The notes: generated from the sequence alone by a model not told the origin. Positions 35,330-43,153 are shown, counted from the stretch's first letter. The stretch: 51,467 nt of DNA from Sediminibacterium salmoneum NBRC 103935 (GCF_000511175.1 NZ_KI866530.1:3195364-3246830), one strand, 5' to 3'. Program-made: numbers and translations.

Positions 35330-35791
35330 ATGGCACATCCACTTTTATGCTGGGATATATGTTTAGAAGGATTGCACAGAAGAATGCAATTAGCCAATGA
35401 CTTGAGAATAATGCAAAGTATAATGAATGCAGGTAACTGGCATAAACCCCTCGTTTCTCTTGACAATACATTGGTTTGGGAAAACAAAGTGATTATTATT
35501 ACGGATACGAAACTCAATATCATTCATGCTACTGAAAATATATTTGCCATGAATGGTTACAGACAGGAGGATGTAATTCACAAAAAGCCCACAATGTTTC
35601 AAGGTGCTAAAACTGAAATTATAGAAAGAGAAAAAATTAAAATAGCGGTTGATAAACAAAACCCATTTAAAAGTATCATTACAAATTATAAAAAAGACGG
35701 GAGTATTTACAAATGCCAAATTGAAGGTTATCCTGTCTTCAACAAAAAAGGGAATTTAGTAAACTTCATTGCAATTGAAAATGTTGCATAA
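35330..35791 (+). CDS. PAS-domain protein without output domain
   Basis: 153 residues. After about 50 N-terminal residues, a PAS fold covers 50-153: VIIITDTKLNIIHATENIF, GYRQEDVIHKKPTMFQG, NYKKDGSIYKCQIEGYPVFNKKGNLVNFIAIE. The pattern around MFQG resembles LOV domains, but the photoactive Cys of NCRFLQ is absent (KPTMFQG instead), so it is unlikely to be a flavin photosensor of the usual type. No kinase or other effector follows. Function unknown; it lies between the lipoprotein gene and the thioesterase. Confidence 0.75.
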   Translation: MAHPLLCWDICLEGLHRRMQLANDLRIMQSIMNAGNWHKPLVSLDNTLVWENKVIIITDTKLNIIHATENIFAMNGYRQEDVIHKKPTMFQGAKTEIIEREKIKIAVDKQNPFKSIITNYKKDGSIYKCQIEGYPVFNKKGNLVNFIAIENVA

Positions 35792-36175
35792 ATGATGAAC
35801 GAAGAAAAAATTGAAAAATCAATCACAAGAATATTTAAAGCTGTATTTCCCGACAGTACAAATCATTATGACACTTTATTTGGTGGGACAGCAATGCACT
35901 TGATGGATGAAGTGGCTTTTATAACTGCAACCCGTTACAGCAGACAAAAAATGGTAACTGTTAGCAGCGACAGAATAGATTTTAAAATGCCCATACCTGC
36001 AGGAACTATAATAGAGTTGGTTGGTAAAGTATCTTATACCGGCAATACGAGCTTAAAAGTAAGAGTTGATATTTTTGTTGAACAGATGTATTCTAACGAC
36101 AGACAAAAAGCAGTAAGCGGAGAGTTTACATTTGTTGCTATTGACGACAATAAAAAGCCAACGAAAATCAATTGA
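35792..36175 (+). CDS. Hotdog-fold acyl-CoA thioesterase, YciA-like
   Basis: 127 residues. NHYDTLFGGTAMHLMDEVAFITATRYSRQ carries the conserved Gly/Asp of the YciA/BFIT-type hotdog active site (GG, then MDE), and VTVSSDRIDFKMPIPAGTIIEL the substrate groove strand. It hydrolyses acyl-CoA thioesters; chain preference unknown. ATGATG at the start leaves two possible starts three bases apart. Last gene of the C18 operon. A link to ribonucleotide reduction is not obvious. Confidence 0.87.
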   Translation: MMNEEKIEKSITRIFKAVFPDSTNHYDTLFGGTAMHLMDEVAFITATRYSRQKMVTVSSDRIDFKMPIPAGTIIELVGKVSYTGNTSLKVRVDIFVEQMYSNDRQKAVSGEFTFVAIDDNKKPTKIN

Positions 36176-36230
36176 CCAAACACACAATGACAAAAGGACA
36201 ATAAGCGAAGTCTCCAATAGCCAACGCCGC

Positions 36231-36298
36231 AAGGCAAGCACATTGGCAGGCACACAAAACCCACAGCACAGAAGCCAACCTGCCAAAGAGCTTGCCTT
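36231..36298. repeat. Palindrome PC, second flank of cassette C18
   Basis: AAGGCAAGC (36231-36239) pairs with GCTTGCCTT (36290-36298); ACA 36240-36242 opposite AGA 36287-36289; TTGGCAGG (36243-36250) with CCTGCCAA (36279-36286). Both stems are perfect. The loop CACACAAAACCC...GCACAGAAGCCAA matches PB. Confidence 0.82.
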
Positions 36299-36379
36299 CT
36301 TGCTCGGCTTGGGTAACAGTCTTTAGGTTGACACAGTTAAAATGCAACACTCTACTACTGGACAGAGAAAAGGGCGAAC

Positions 36380-36576
36380 GTACAACAGGGGGTTTGCTGC
36401 TATACTGGCGGACGAACATATCCTCATCTTTTTGTTCGCTATCAGCACCAGTTCCAGCCGACGTAATTCTATTTGGCTTTTAGTTGTTAACTTCAACTAC
36501 ATATTTGCAATCATCAGGGGTTCCGGGCTGGACGTTCAATGAATACCAGCACAGCAGCAAGCCCTGTCCGTTGTAA
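36380..36576 (+). other. attC18 (196-bp family)
   Basis: Closes the giant cassette C18 (30830-36570). R'' GTACAAC 36380-36386; arm AGGGGGTTTGCTGCT with AGCAGCAAGCCCT; 3' core GTTGTAA 36570-36576. C18 starts GTTGTACGTCACCCT; the reverse complement of its pre-attC bases is GTTGTACGTTCGCCCT. Confidence 0.9.
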
Positions 36577-36981
36577 GCAACCCTTACCGACATTTTACAA
36601 AATTTGATTTGGAAATTTGAACTTTTCAATTTTATTTTTGTCTACGCTTCGTTGCAGCACATACAGCAGCCGCACATGGATAGACACAAAGCAAAGCTGC
36701 GGTAAGAGCTGCAACGCCAACGCACAACCGAGCTAACATTTTACTATCAGCAGTTGTGCAAAAAATAAACAACAGAACTTTTTTAAACTTATTCAGTACG
36801 TACAAATTGAGGGACATTTTGCCTTTGTTGACCCAAAGAAAAATAGCAAAGGACTGTATGGCAGTGGCAGCTTACACTGCAAGGAGTACCGCAAGTACGA
36901 GGGATAAAAATACTGTATGCCCAGTTCGAAAGTACAACGAACACAAGACGAGTATTTATAAACAATTCAAAATCGCAACAA
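36577..36981. other. Gene-free start of cassette C19
   Basis: About 400 bp. It holds palindrome PD (36650-36716). Downstream, 36756-36980 has open frames that look partly coding (for example CPVRKYNEHKTSIYKQF in one frame and YGSGSLHCKEYRKYEG in another) but no continuous gene with a sensible start; a decayed gene is possible. The promoter of the peptide operon should lie here; I see no clear TAnnTTTG. Confidence 0.5.
36650..36716. repeat. Palindrome PD, first flank of cassette C19
   Basis: CGTTGCAGC (36650-36658) pairs with GCTGCAACG (36708-36716); ACA 36659-36661 opposite AGA 36705-36707; TACAGCAGC (36662-36670) with GCTGCGGTA (36696-36704), one mismatch. Confidence 0.8.
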
Positions 36982-37215
36982 ATGAAAAAAATGGAATTAA
37001 CACAAATGTCAACAATCAATGGAGGTGACAAATTTGGATGTGCAACAGGCATCTTCTTTACTGGTATGGCTATTCTTGGACTTGCAATCACTGGTTTTGC
37101 TACAGGAGGAGCAACCGTTGTCGCTGCACTAGGAACTATTGCCGCAAATACAGCCGCTGGTGTTACATTAGGTGGTTCAATTGCAACTACTGCAATTGCA
37201 TGTTCTGAAAAGTAA
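36982..37215 (+). CDS. Double-glycine-leader bacteriocin-like peptide
   Basis: 77-residue precursor. The leader MKKMELTQMSTINGG has the class II bacteriocin pattern (hydrophobic positions and a GG cleavage site at 14-15). The mature 62-mer is Gly/Ala/Thr-rich and hydrophobic with a GATVVAALGTIAANTAAGVTL helix suited to membrane insertion, and two cysteines (residues 20 and 74) that could form a disulfide. The C39-peptidase ABC exporter and a thioredoxin-like protein encoded downstream fit processing, export and disulfide handling. A signalling peptide with the same leader is the alternative. No obvious modification enzyme is present. No family name recognised. Confidence 0.82.
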   Translation: MKKMELTQMSTINGGDKFGCATGIFFTGMAILGLAITGFATGGATVVAALGTIAANTAAGVTLGGSIATTAIACSEK

Positions 37216-37220
37216 AAAAT

Positions 37221-37255
37221 GGGGGGGGCTATGAGTTTGTAGTGTCATACCCCCC
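37221..37255 (+). terminator. Strong hairpin after the peptide gene
   Basis: G8 at 37221-37228 pairs with C6 at 37250-37255, with TATGA/TCATA extending the stem inside. No long T run, so partial terminator or processing site. It would allow more peptide than exporter mRNA. Confidence 0.55.
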
Positions 37256-37305
37256 TCTATATTAAATAAAACAGTAAATCTTCAATTTTTGAAAAATTAA
37301 ATTTT

Positions 37306-37491
37306 ATGGCAACAAGAAAGACTGCAATTTTATCTTTCCTACTTGGAATTTCAATGATTTGGACAATAGTTTACTTTTTAATAAATGGTTTATCATTAAC
37401 TAATATAGTAGATAAACTGGTTTTAATTTCTTCATTTTCATTATTTACATTTTTTATTATTTCAATATTTCGCTCACTGAAGAAACAATAA
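37306..37491 (+). CDS. Small two-helix membrane protein (C19)
   Basis: 61 residues, mostly two membrane helices (ILSFLLGISMIWTIVYFLI and LVLISSFSLFTFFIISIF) with a basic C-terminus (RSLKKQ). Size, topology and position directly after a bacteriocin-like gene are those of many immunity proteins, but there is no recognised family and the role is inferred. Seven bases separate it from the next gene. Confidence 0.65.
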   Translation: MATRKTAILSFLLGISMIWTIVYFLINGLSLTNIVDKLVLISSFSLFTFFIISIFRSLKKQ

Positions 37492-37498
37492 TTTTTTA

Positions 37499-38119
37499 AT
37501 GACAAAACAAGTTATTTTCATTTCAATTTCAATCATCTATTTTTTAGTAGCATTTTATAATCACGAATTTATTTTGACAGACAATTTTATAAATTCAGCA
37601 CTTGGTTATAATTTGACAAGTAATAATATCAAAGATTCAATTGATTTTGTGAGAAAATGGCAGTGGATAAGCTATTTGTTTATTCCACTTGTCTTGCTGC
37701 TTCGCATCACCTTTACATGGATTTGTTTAAAAGCTGGCAGTTTTATTACAGATAGGTTTACTGAAACATCTTTCTGGAAAATAGCCATTCAGGCAGAAAT
37801 TGTTTTTGCATTTGGTGCTGTAGCAGGGTTATTCTACACCGAGTTTTTTGTGGATGTAGAAACCTTGGAACAATTATCGGTAAACCCGTTTTCGTTGCAG
37901 GTATTTGTTTCGGATAGTGTGCCCAAGTGGAGCCTTTACTTTTTTAATACACTCAACATTTTTGAGTTCGGTTATGTGTTCGTTTTAGCTTACCTCATTG
38001 CAGAGGAGGCTAAAAGCAAAGTTTTGCCTTCTTTGAAATTCGTTGCATCTACTTACCTGCCGGGTCTTGCACTTTGGGTGTTATTGGTAAGTTATTTATC
38101 TGTTGTGTTTCAACCTTAA
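37499..38119 (+). CDS. Polytopic membrane protein of unknown function (C19)
   Basis: 206 residues with about five membrane helices (starting VIFISISIIYFLVAFY; later WISYLFIPLVLLLRITFTWI, IVFAFGAVAGLFY, LALWVLLVSYLSVV). No recognised motif. Encoded between the small membrane protein and the thioredoxin-like protein in the peptide operon, so a part in immunity or in peptide export is likely. Spacing to neighbours is under ten bases on both sides. Confidence 0.7.
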   Translation: MTKQVIFISISIIYFLVAFYNHEFILTDNFINSALGYNLTSNNIKDSIDFVRKWQWISYLFIPLVLLLRITFTWICLKAGSFITDRFTETSFWKIAIQAEIVFAFGAVAGLFYTEFFVDVETLEQLSVNPFSLQVFVSDSVPKWSLYFFNTLNIFEFGYVFVLAYLIAEEAKSKVLPSLKFVASTYLPGLALWVLLVSYLSVVFQP

Positions 38120-38128
38120 CAATTTTTC

Positions 38129-38644
38129 ATGAACCGTAGAAAAATCATCCATATAACTGTGCCTCCAATTTTACTTTTATTGGTTTCATTCCTTGGTTAT
38201 AAAATCTGGAGTACAACAGAAGCCAAAGAAAAAATAGTAGCTGCTACTCAGTACCTGCCCTCTATACAGCTCCGCAAAATGGATGGCAGCATTTTCAATA
38301 CAGATAGTTTCAAAACTTATAAACAACTTTTAGTACTCAATTATTTTAACCCCGAGTGCGACCACTGCCAAAGCATGGTACAGGAACTGTTTCGGGAGCA
38401 ACAACTTGTAGAAAATGTAAAATGGCTCATGATAACATCAGCTTCCGTTGAAAAAACCAAACGATTTGCAGATAGTATGGAAATAGCGAAACTTCAAAAC
38501 GTAACGGTGCTGAATGATACAGAATCGGATTTTATTAAAACATTTGGAACCGCTTCGGTTCCATCTTTTTATGTGTACAAAAATGGTAAACTTCTCCGTA
38601 AGCACAGTGGTGAGTGCAGTGTAGCTTATCTGGTAAAAGAGTAA
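38129..38644 (+). CDS. Membrane-anchored thioredoxin-like protein
   Basis: 171 residues. One N-terminal membrane anchor (PPILLLLVSFLGYKIW) followed by a periplasmic thioredoxin/TlpA-like fold: VLNYFNPECDHCQSMVQELF with the CxxC pair (CDHC), and the cis-Pro region ASVPSFYVYKNGKLLRKHSGE. It should reduce or form disulfides outside the cytoplasm. In this operon the likely client is the two-cysteine peptide or the exporter. All catalytic residues appear present. Confidence 0.83.
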   Translation: MNRRKIIHITVPPILLLLVSFLGYKIWSTTEAKEKIVAATQYLPSIQLRKMDGSIFNTDSFKTYKQLLVLNYFNPECDHCQSMVQELFREQQLVENVKWLMITSASVEKTKRFADSMEIAKLQNVTVLNDTESDFIKTFGTASVPSFYVYKNGKLLRKHSGECSVAYLVKE

Positions 38645-38666
38645 ATCCGTAACATCATCTTAATTC

Positions 38667-40853
38667 ATGCCTATATCTTTTATACAATCAACAGAGCTAA
38701 AACCTTTAATAGTACCGCAGCAAGACCAAAAAGATTGCGGGATTGCCTGTCTACTTTCCCTTATACGCTACTACGGAGGTGATAATGATTTTGAAAGCCT
38801 CCGCCGTTTAAGCGGCACATCTATTACAGGAACAACTCTGTTAGGATTATATCAAGCAGCACAGGCTACGGGGTTTGATGCAGAAAGTTGTGAGGCAGAT
38901 ATGGATGCTTTACTAGCCCACCCTTCGCCCTGCATTTTACATGTTCTTTTGGAAAACAACTTACAGCACTATGTGGTGTATTTTGGTAAGAAGGAAAACA
39001 AAGGTAAACTTCTTTTGATTATTGGCGACCCTGCAAAAGGAATGGTGTATATGACACCTGCCGAATTGGAAAGCATCTGGCAATCAAAAGCCTGCCTGGT
39101 GCTTACTCCCAATGAACAGTTTCAAAAAAAGAAAAACATCAATCGTTCAAAGAAGCAATGGTTCAGAGAACTTGTAAAACCAGATATGCCACTTCTCCTC
39201 ATTGTGGCAGCGATGGGTATAGCTATAGCAGCGCTTGGTCTTACTATGGCCATCTTTTCCCAACGGTTAATTGATGAGTTTTTACCCAATAAACTGTACA
39301 ACAAACTTTATACAGGTATTGGTTTTGTGTTTCTGCTCTTACTGGCAAAAGAAGCCGTTAGCCTTATTCGCACTCAATTACTGCTTCGCCAATCCAAAGA
39401 ATTTAACCTGCGAATTGTAAAGGATTTCTTTTCCAGACTGCTTTTTTTGCCCAAACCTTTTTTTGACACCCGCAAAATAGGTGAACTCACTGCCCGTCTG
39501 CATGATACCAACCGCATTCAAAGGGTTGTGAGCCAGATTGCAGGTAACACGTTATTGGATAGCATTGTAGTATTGGTTACGCTGGTATTTGTATTCTCCT
39601 ATTCTGTTACAAGTGGCCTTATTACTTTAGCCGCTTTGCCTGTTTTCTTTTTGCTCATTTACAAAAGCAATAAAAATATCATTGAAGCACAGCGTAATAC
39701 GATGGCTGGTTATGCTATGGCAGAAAGCAATTATATTTCTACGCTGCAGGGCATTGAGCCGGTAAAAAATCACAGTAAGGAAGTTCTTTTTTCAGAAACA
39801 AACAATGCCATTTACAATCAATATCAATCGGCTATATTCCGTTTAGGACAAATACAAATGCGGCTTTCCTTTGTTGCCAATGTATTTGCAGCTTTTTTGT
39901 TGTGTGGTTTGTTGCTCTTTTTGAGTTATCAGGTCTTGCACAACCAATTAAAGGCAGGTGAGTTAATGGCTGTAATGGGCATGGTAGGTTCGTTGCTGCC
40001 TTCGGTTGCGAATCTTGCCTTGTTAAGCATACCGATCAACGAAGCCCGTATCGCCTTTAACCGCATGTATGAGTTTGCAGGAATACAACCACAAGAAAAA
40101 GGGCAGTTGGAACTATCGGATTTCAAACAAATGGAGGTAAAGAATATTTCCTTTCGCTATCCCGGTAGAAGTCCTGTTCTGCAAAATGTTTCTTTTGAAG
40201 TCAACAAAGGTGAAATCATCGCCCTAATGGGTGAAAACGGTTGTGGCAAAAGCACATTGGTTCAATTACTGATGCAGCATTATACTCCTGAAAACGGACA
40301 CGTTCTGATTAATGGTAGTACAAAGTTTTCTGACATTCAAATTTCTAACTGGAAACAAGTTGCCGCCGTAGTGCCGCAGCAGGTTCATATTTTTAACGGA
40401 ACTGTTTTGGAAAACATTGCTTTTGAAGATGCTGCTAAAAATCCACAAACAGTTATTGAGTTTTTACGCAACTATGGTTTTGCTTCTTTTATGGACACAT
40501 TACCTCATTCTGTAATGACTCTGGTAGGTGAGGAAGGTATTAACCTCTCCGGCGGTCAGAAACAAATGATTGCACTGGCAAGGGCATTATATCACCGACC
40601 GCAACTGTTACTGTTAGACGAAGCGACAGCGGCAATGGACAGAGAAAATGAACTTTTTGTATTGCAATTGCTGCAACGTCTGAAATCACAAATGGCCATC
40701 ATACTCATAACCCACAGGCTGCATGTTCTTAAAACCTTTTGCGACCGTATCTACTTGCTGGACAGGGGTTCTATTACCTCAACGGGTAACCATGACACAC
40801 TCCTGCAGTCCGACAATTTATACAGCCGCTACTGGGCCGACATGATAGGGTAA
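38667..40853 (+). CDS. Peptidase-containing ABC exporter (C39 peptidase, PCAT)
   Basis: 728 residues, full family length. C39 peptidase domain (1-140): QQDQKDCGIACLLSLI with catalytic C24, H near 101 (LQHYVVYFG) and D near 118 (IGDPAKG). Six-helix ABC membrane domain (about 165-460). ATPase domain with Walker A GENGCGKST near 521, LSGGQKQMIALARAL, and Walker B LLLLDEATAAMD. It cuts the double-glycine leader and pumps the peptide out in one step. The substrate is almost certainly the peptide encoded at 36982. Last gene of the C19 operon. Confidence 0.94.
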   Translation: MPISFIQSTELKPLIVPQQDQKDCGIACLLSLIRYYGGDNDFESLRRLSGTSITGTTLLGLYQAAQATGFDAESCEADMDALLAHPSPCILHVLLENNLQHYVVYFGKKENKGKLLLIIGDPAKGMVYMTPAELESIWQSKACLVLTPNEQFQKKKNINRSKKQWFRELVKPDMPLLLIVAAMGIAIAALGLTMAIFSQRLIDEFLPNKLYNKLYTGIGFVFLLLLAKEAVSLIRTQLLLRQSKEFNLRIVKDFFSRLLFLPKPFFDTRKIGELTARLHDTNRIQRVVSQIAGNTLLDSIVVLVTLVFVFSYSVTSGLITLAALPVFFLLIYKSNKNIIEAQRNTMAGYAMAESNYISTLQGIEPVKNHSKEVLFSETNNAIYNQYQSAIFRLGQIQMRLSFVANVFAAFLLCGLLLFLSYQVLHNQLKAGELMAVMGMVGSLLPSVANLALLSIPINEARIAFNRMYEFAGIQPQEKGQLELSDFKQMEVKNISFRYPGRSPVLQNVSFEVNKGEIIALMGENGCGKSTLVQLLMQHYTPENGHVLINGSTKFSDIQISNWKQVAAVVPQQVHIFNGTVLENIAFEDAAKNPQTVIEFLRNYGFASFMDTLPHSVMTLVGEEGINLSGGQKQMIALARALYHRPQLLLLDEATAAMDRENELFVLQLLQRLKSQMAIILITHRLHVLKTFCDRIYLLDRGSITSTGNHDTLLQSDNLYSRYWADMIG

Positions 40854-40879
40854 GTTCGTAACCGGCCATGCTGCAAAGC

Positions 40880-40940
40880 CAGGCACATACCGCAGCCGCT
40901 CAAAGCCTGCACACTAAGGCCAAGCAGCGGTAAGAGCCTG
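40880..40940. repeat. Palindrome PE, second flank of cassette C19
   Basis: CAGGC (40880-40884) pairs with GCCTG (40936-40940); ACA 40885-40887 opposite AGA 40933-40935; TACCGC (40888-40893) with GCGGTA (40927-40932). It lies 27 bases after the exporter stop. Confidence 0.75.
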
Positions 40941-41024
40941 TCTTTCGCCCACGCAGGGTAAGCAGCTTTATGGCGACAGAGGACATTACGTAACAATTAA
41001 CGCTCCGACAGATAACAGAGCTGC

Positions 41025-41224
41025 TTACAACAAGTGTATTGCCAAAATGCAGGCTGACGGAAGCCGTGTTTCAACTGTTGTAACTCTGTTGGGCTGCATA
41101 TCCAGCTTGACCTTATCTATTTAGCTATGTGCATAGCATCATCTTTTTTATCTTTACTAAGCAGCGGTCAGCCGGGCGGATGTAGTTCTATTCCCTGCAC
41201 TTCGGCAATACCTGTCCGTTGTGT
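41025..41224 (+). other. attC19 (196-bp family)
   Basis: Closes the giant cassette C19 (36571-41218). R'' TTACAAC 41025-41031; arm GTGTATTGCC with GGCAATACC; 3' core GTTGTGT 41218-41224. C19 starts GTTGTAAGCAACCCT; the reverse complement of its pre-attC bases is GTTGTAAGCAGCTCT. Confidence 0.88.
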
Positions 41225-41242
41225 GCCATTATATAAAGAAAA

Positions 41243-41734
41243 ATGAGTATAGAAAAACAAATAAACCAAGCCGAGACAAATCTGCAAAGAAAATTAGATT
41301 GGGTTGGACGACATGACAGTAGGACAACTTTTGTTGCAGGAATGTTAATCGCAATGCTTGGGGTTTTAGCTTCTTCAAGTTCTAAAGTTGACGAATGGAC
41401 AACATTTGCTTACGTAGTTTATGGAGTAACTGGAGTAACTTTAGCAGCTGGACTCTTTTTCATCTATAAATGCCAATACCCACAAACAGAATCATCAAAC
41501 AATTCTTTAAATTATTTCGGGACAATTGCTGAAATGAAGTTTGATGAGTTCAAAAAGAAAACTCTAGGCACATCGGACAAAGATTATTTGGAAGATATTC
41601 TATATCAAATCCATAGAAATTCTGTCATTCTAAAACTAAAATTCAAGTATCTGAAATTAGCTTTAGTGATGTTGAGTATTTCAATTTTACCATGGTTGGC
41701 GTCTATTTATCTATCCAACGAATACTTGAAATAA
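41243..41734 (+). CDS. Pycsar effector, transmembrane type (PycTM-like)
   Basis: 163 residues. N-terminal amphipathic part (NQAETNLQRKLDWVGRHDSR), two membrane helices near 30-85 (TFVAGMLIAMLGVLAS, FAYVVYGVTGVTLAAGLFFIY), a soluble segment, and a third hydrophobic stretch near the C-terminus (LALVMLSISILPWLASIYL). This W-x-x-x-D-then-two-helix pattern is that of PycTM effectors, which damage the membrane when cyclic UMP or CMP binds. The stop overlaps the cyclase start (TAATG). Function follows from the pairing with the cyclase; effector identity is by pattern only. Confidence 0.78.
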   Translation: MSIEKQINQAETNLQRKLDWVGRHDSRTTFVAGMLIAMLGVLASSSSKVDEWTTFAYVVYGVTGVTLAAGLFFIYKCQYPQTESSNNSLNYFGTIAEMKFDEFKKKTLGTSDKDYLEDILYQIHRNSVILKLKFKYLKLALVMLSISILPWLASIYLSNEYLK

Positions 41735-42441
41735 TGGCAATTTTAGATACTTTAGAAAGCGAAGTAAACTCAATTCTAAGCATAAATTGGAATGAAAGAA
41801 ATGGAACTGTCATTCCAGAGACAACAGACGTAGCTCTAAAAGATGGTGCAGTAAAAATTGAAGCGACTTTTCTTTATGCTGACTTGGCTGGTTCATCTTT
41901 ATTAGCAAAAACTTGTCCATGGCAGACGACAGCTAAAATCATTAGAACATATCTTGACACAGCTGTAAGACTAATTCGACACCATAATGGTGAAGTAAGA
42001 AGTTTTGATGGTGATAGAGTAATGGGAATTTTTAAGGGTGATTATCCCAATACAACGGCTGTGACTTGTGCGAGAAATATAGACTGGGTTGTAACTAACA
42101 TTATAAACCCAAAAGCAAAGGAAAAATTTAAATCAATTAGAGACAATGACATAAAAATTAGGCATTGCGTTGGTGTAGACACAAGTGAAGCACGAGCTGT
42201 TCGTTCAGGAATTAGAAATAATAATGACTTGATTTGGATTGGTAAAGCTCCAGCATTTGCAGCAAAATTGTCTGACATTCGAGATTATCCTTATGAAGTT
42301 TATATTTCGAAAGAATGTTACAATAAACTTGCAATGAGTGCTAAGAAAAATGGTACTGAAGACGTATGGACTGCTAAGGATGTTGTAATAAGTGGACAAA
42401 CACATACAGTTTATAGGTCTAAAACACCACTGAAACCATGA
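41734..42441 (+). CDS. Pycsar pyrimidine nucleotidyl cyclase (PycC-like)
   Basis: 235 residues from the ATG at 41734 (MAILDTLESEVNSILS). Class III cyclase core: FLYADLAGSS with metal Asp50, RSFDGDRVMGIF with second Asp (94), and GVDTSEARAVRSGIRNNNDLIWIGKAPAFAAKLS, close to the GIDTS...RTGIRGSNDLVWVG region known from Pycsar cyclases. These make cyclic UMP or cyclic CMP on phage infection; which one cannot be decided by eye. Together with the preceding effector this is a full two-gene anti-phage unit on its own cassette. Open frame continues 14 codons upstream inside the effector gene but the overlap ATG is the sensible start. Confidence 0.85.
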   Translation: MAILDTLESEVNSILSINWNERNGTVIPETTDVALKDGAVKIEATFLYADLAGSSLLAKTCPWQTTAKIIRTYLDTAVRLIRHHNGEVRSFDGDRVMGIFKGDYPNTTAVTCARNIDWVVTNIINPKAKEKFKSIRDNDIKIRHCVGVDTSEARAVRSGIRNNNDLIWIGKAPAFAAKLSDIRDYPYEVYISKECYNKLAMSAKKNGTEDVWTAKDVVISGQTHTVYRSKTPLKP

Positions 42442-42451
42442 GAATAACGGC

Positions 42452-42586
42452 ACACAACAGCCGTTTGGCGTCATTCGGGGTCACGTGCTTAAATTCAAGT
42501 GCGGTGCTCCTATTGGGCTTTAGTGGTGGGTTGACAGTGAAGTGCTCCGAAATCCCGCACGAACGCCAAGTGGCCAAACGTTGTGC
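42452..42586 (+). other. attC20 (short family)
   Basis: Closes C20 (41219-42580). R'' ACACAAC 42452-42458; arm CCGTTTGGCGT with ACGCCAAGTGG; 3' core GTTGTGC 42580-42586. C20 starts GTTGTGTGCCATTAT; the reverse complement of its pre-attC bases is GTTGTGTGCCGTTAT. Confidence 0.92.
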
Positions 42587-42667
42587 ACCATAAATATTTA
42601 ATGAAACTAGAATCTGCACTATTAACAAAGCTGTTGAAAGTTTACAGAATAAATTGATTAAATTTAA

Positions 42668-43054
42668 ATGATTAAAATTTTAGTTATGCGACTAATACTT
42701 TTAGCTATATTTCTATTCTTCGCCTCTAGCAATAGCTTTTCTCAATTACCTGTTTCAAAAGTTCCTAATGATTTGCAGAAGTTTAATAAGGGAACAATTT
42801 CTGATACTTTAATTAGAATTAAGCCTAATAATAATTCACTGAAGAAGCCATTTGGTTCTAAACATAAGATGCCTACTTTGATTATAGATAATAATGGGGT
42901 ATATGAGCGAAATCTTGGCAATGGTTTAGATCTATATTCTATGACTTTGGATAAAATGCCCTGTGTTTCACCAGACTCTACTTTTCAATCAAAAATGGCG
43001 ATAACTGAATTTTTAAAAAGTAAAGCGAAAAGTTATCAGCCACCGAAAAATTGA
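42668..43054 (+). CDS. Secreted protein of unknown function, paralogue 2
   Basis: 128 residues, the same length as the protein at 23890-24276, with about 13 substitutions (for example NKGTISDTLIRIKPNN here versus NMGAVTDTLIRIKTNN). Signal peptide ending SNSFSQ and C-terminus KSKAKSYQPPKN are unchanged. Single gene of C21. No family recognised. Confidence 0.7.
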   Translation: MIKILVMRLILLAIFLFFASSNSFSQLPVSKVPNDLQKFNKGTISDTLIRIKPNNNSLKKPFGSKHKMPTLIIDNNGVYERNLGNGLDLYSMTLDKMPCVSPDSTFQSKMAITEFLKSKAKSYQPPKN

Positions 43055-43153
43055 TTGTAAGAGATAATTGCAATTAGTCTTTGTAGGTCAAGTAATTATA
43101 CCCTCTCGTTTAGTGAAAATATTATAATTGATATAAGCGAAGAAATAGACGGT

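Noticed and set aside
36204..36542. Overlapping small ORFs on both strands between the thioesterase gene and attC18
   Set aside because: The region is palindrome PC plus attC18; ORFs on opposite strands overlap each other and lack starts with RBS.
36756..37028. 90-residue ORF upstream of and overlapping the bacteriocin-like gene
   Set aside because: It overlaps the peptide start out of frame and has no RBS; at most part of a decayed gene, noted under the gene-free stretch.
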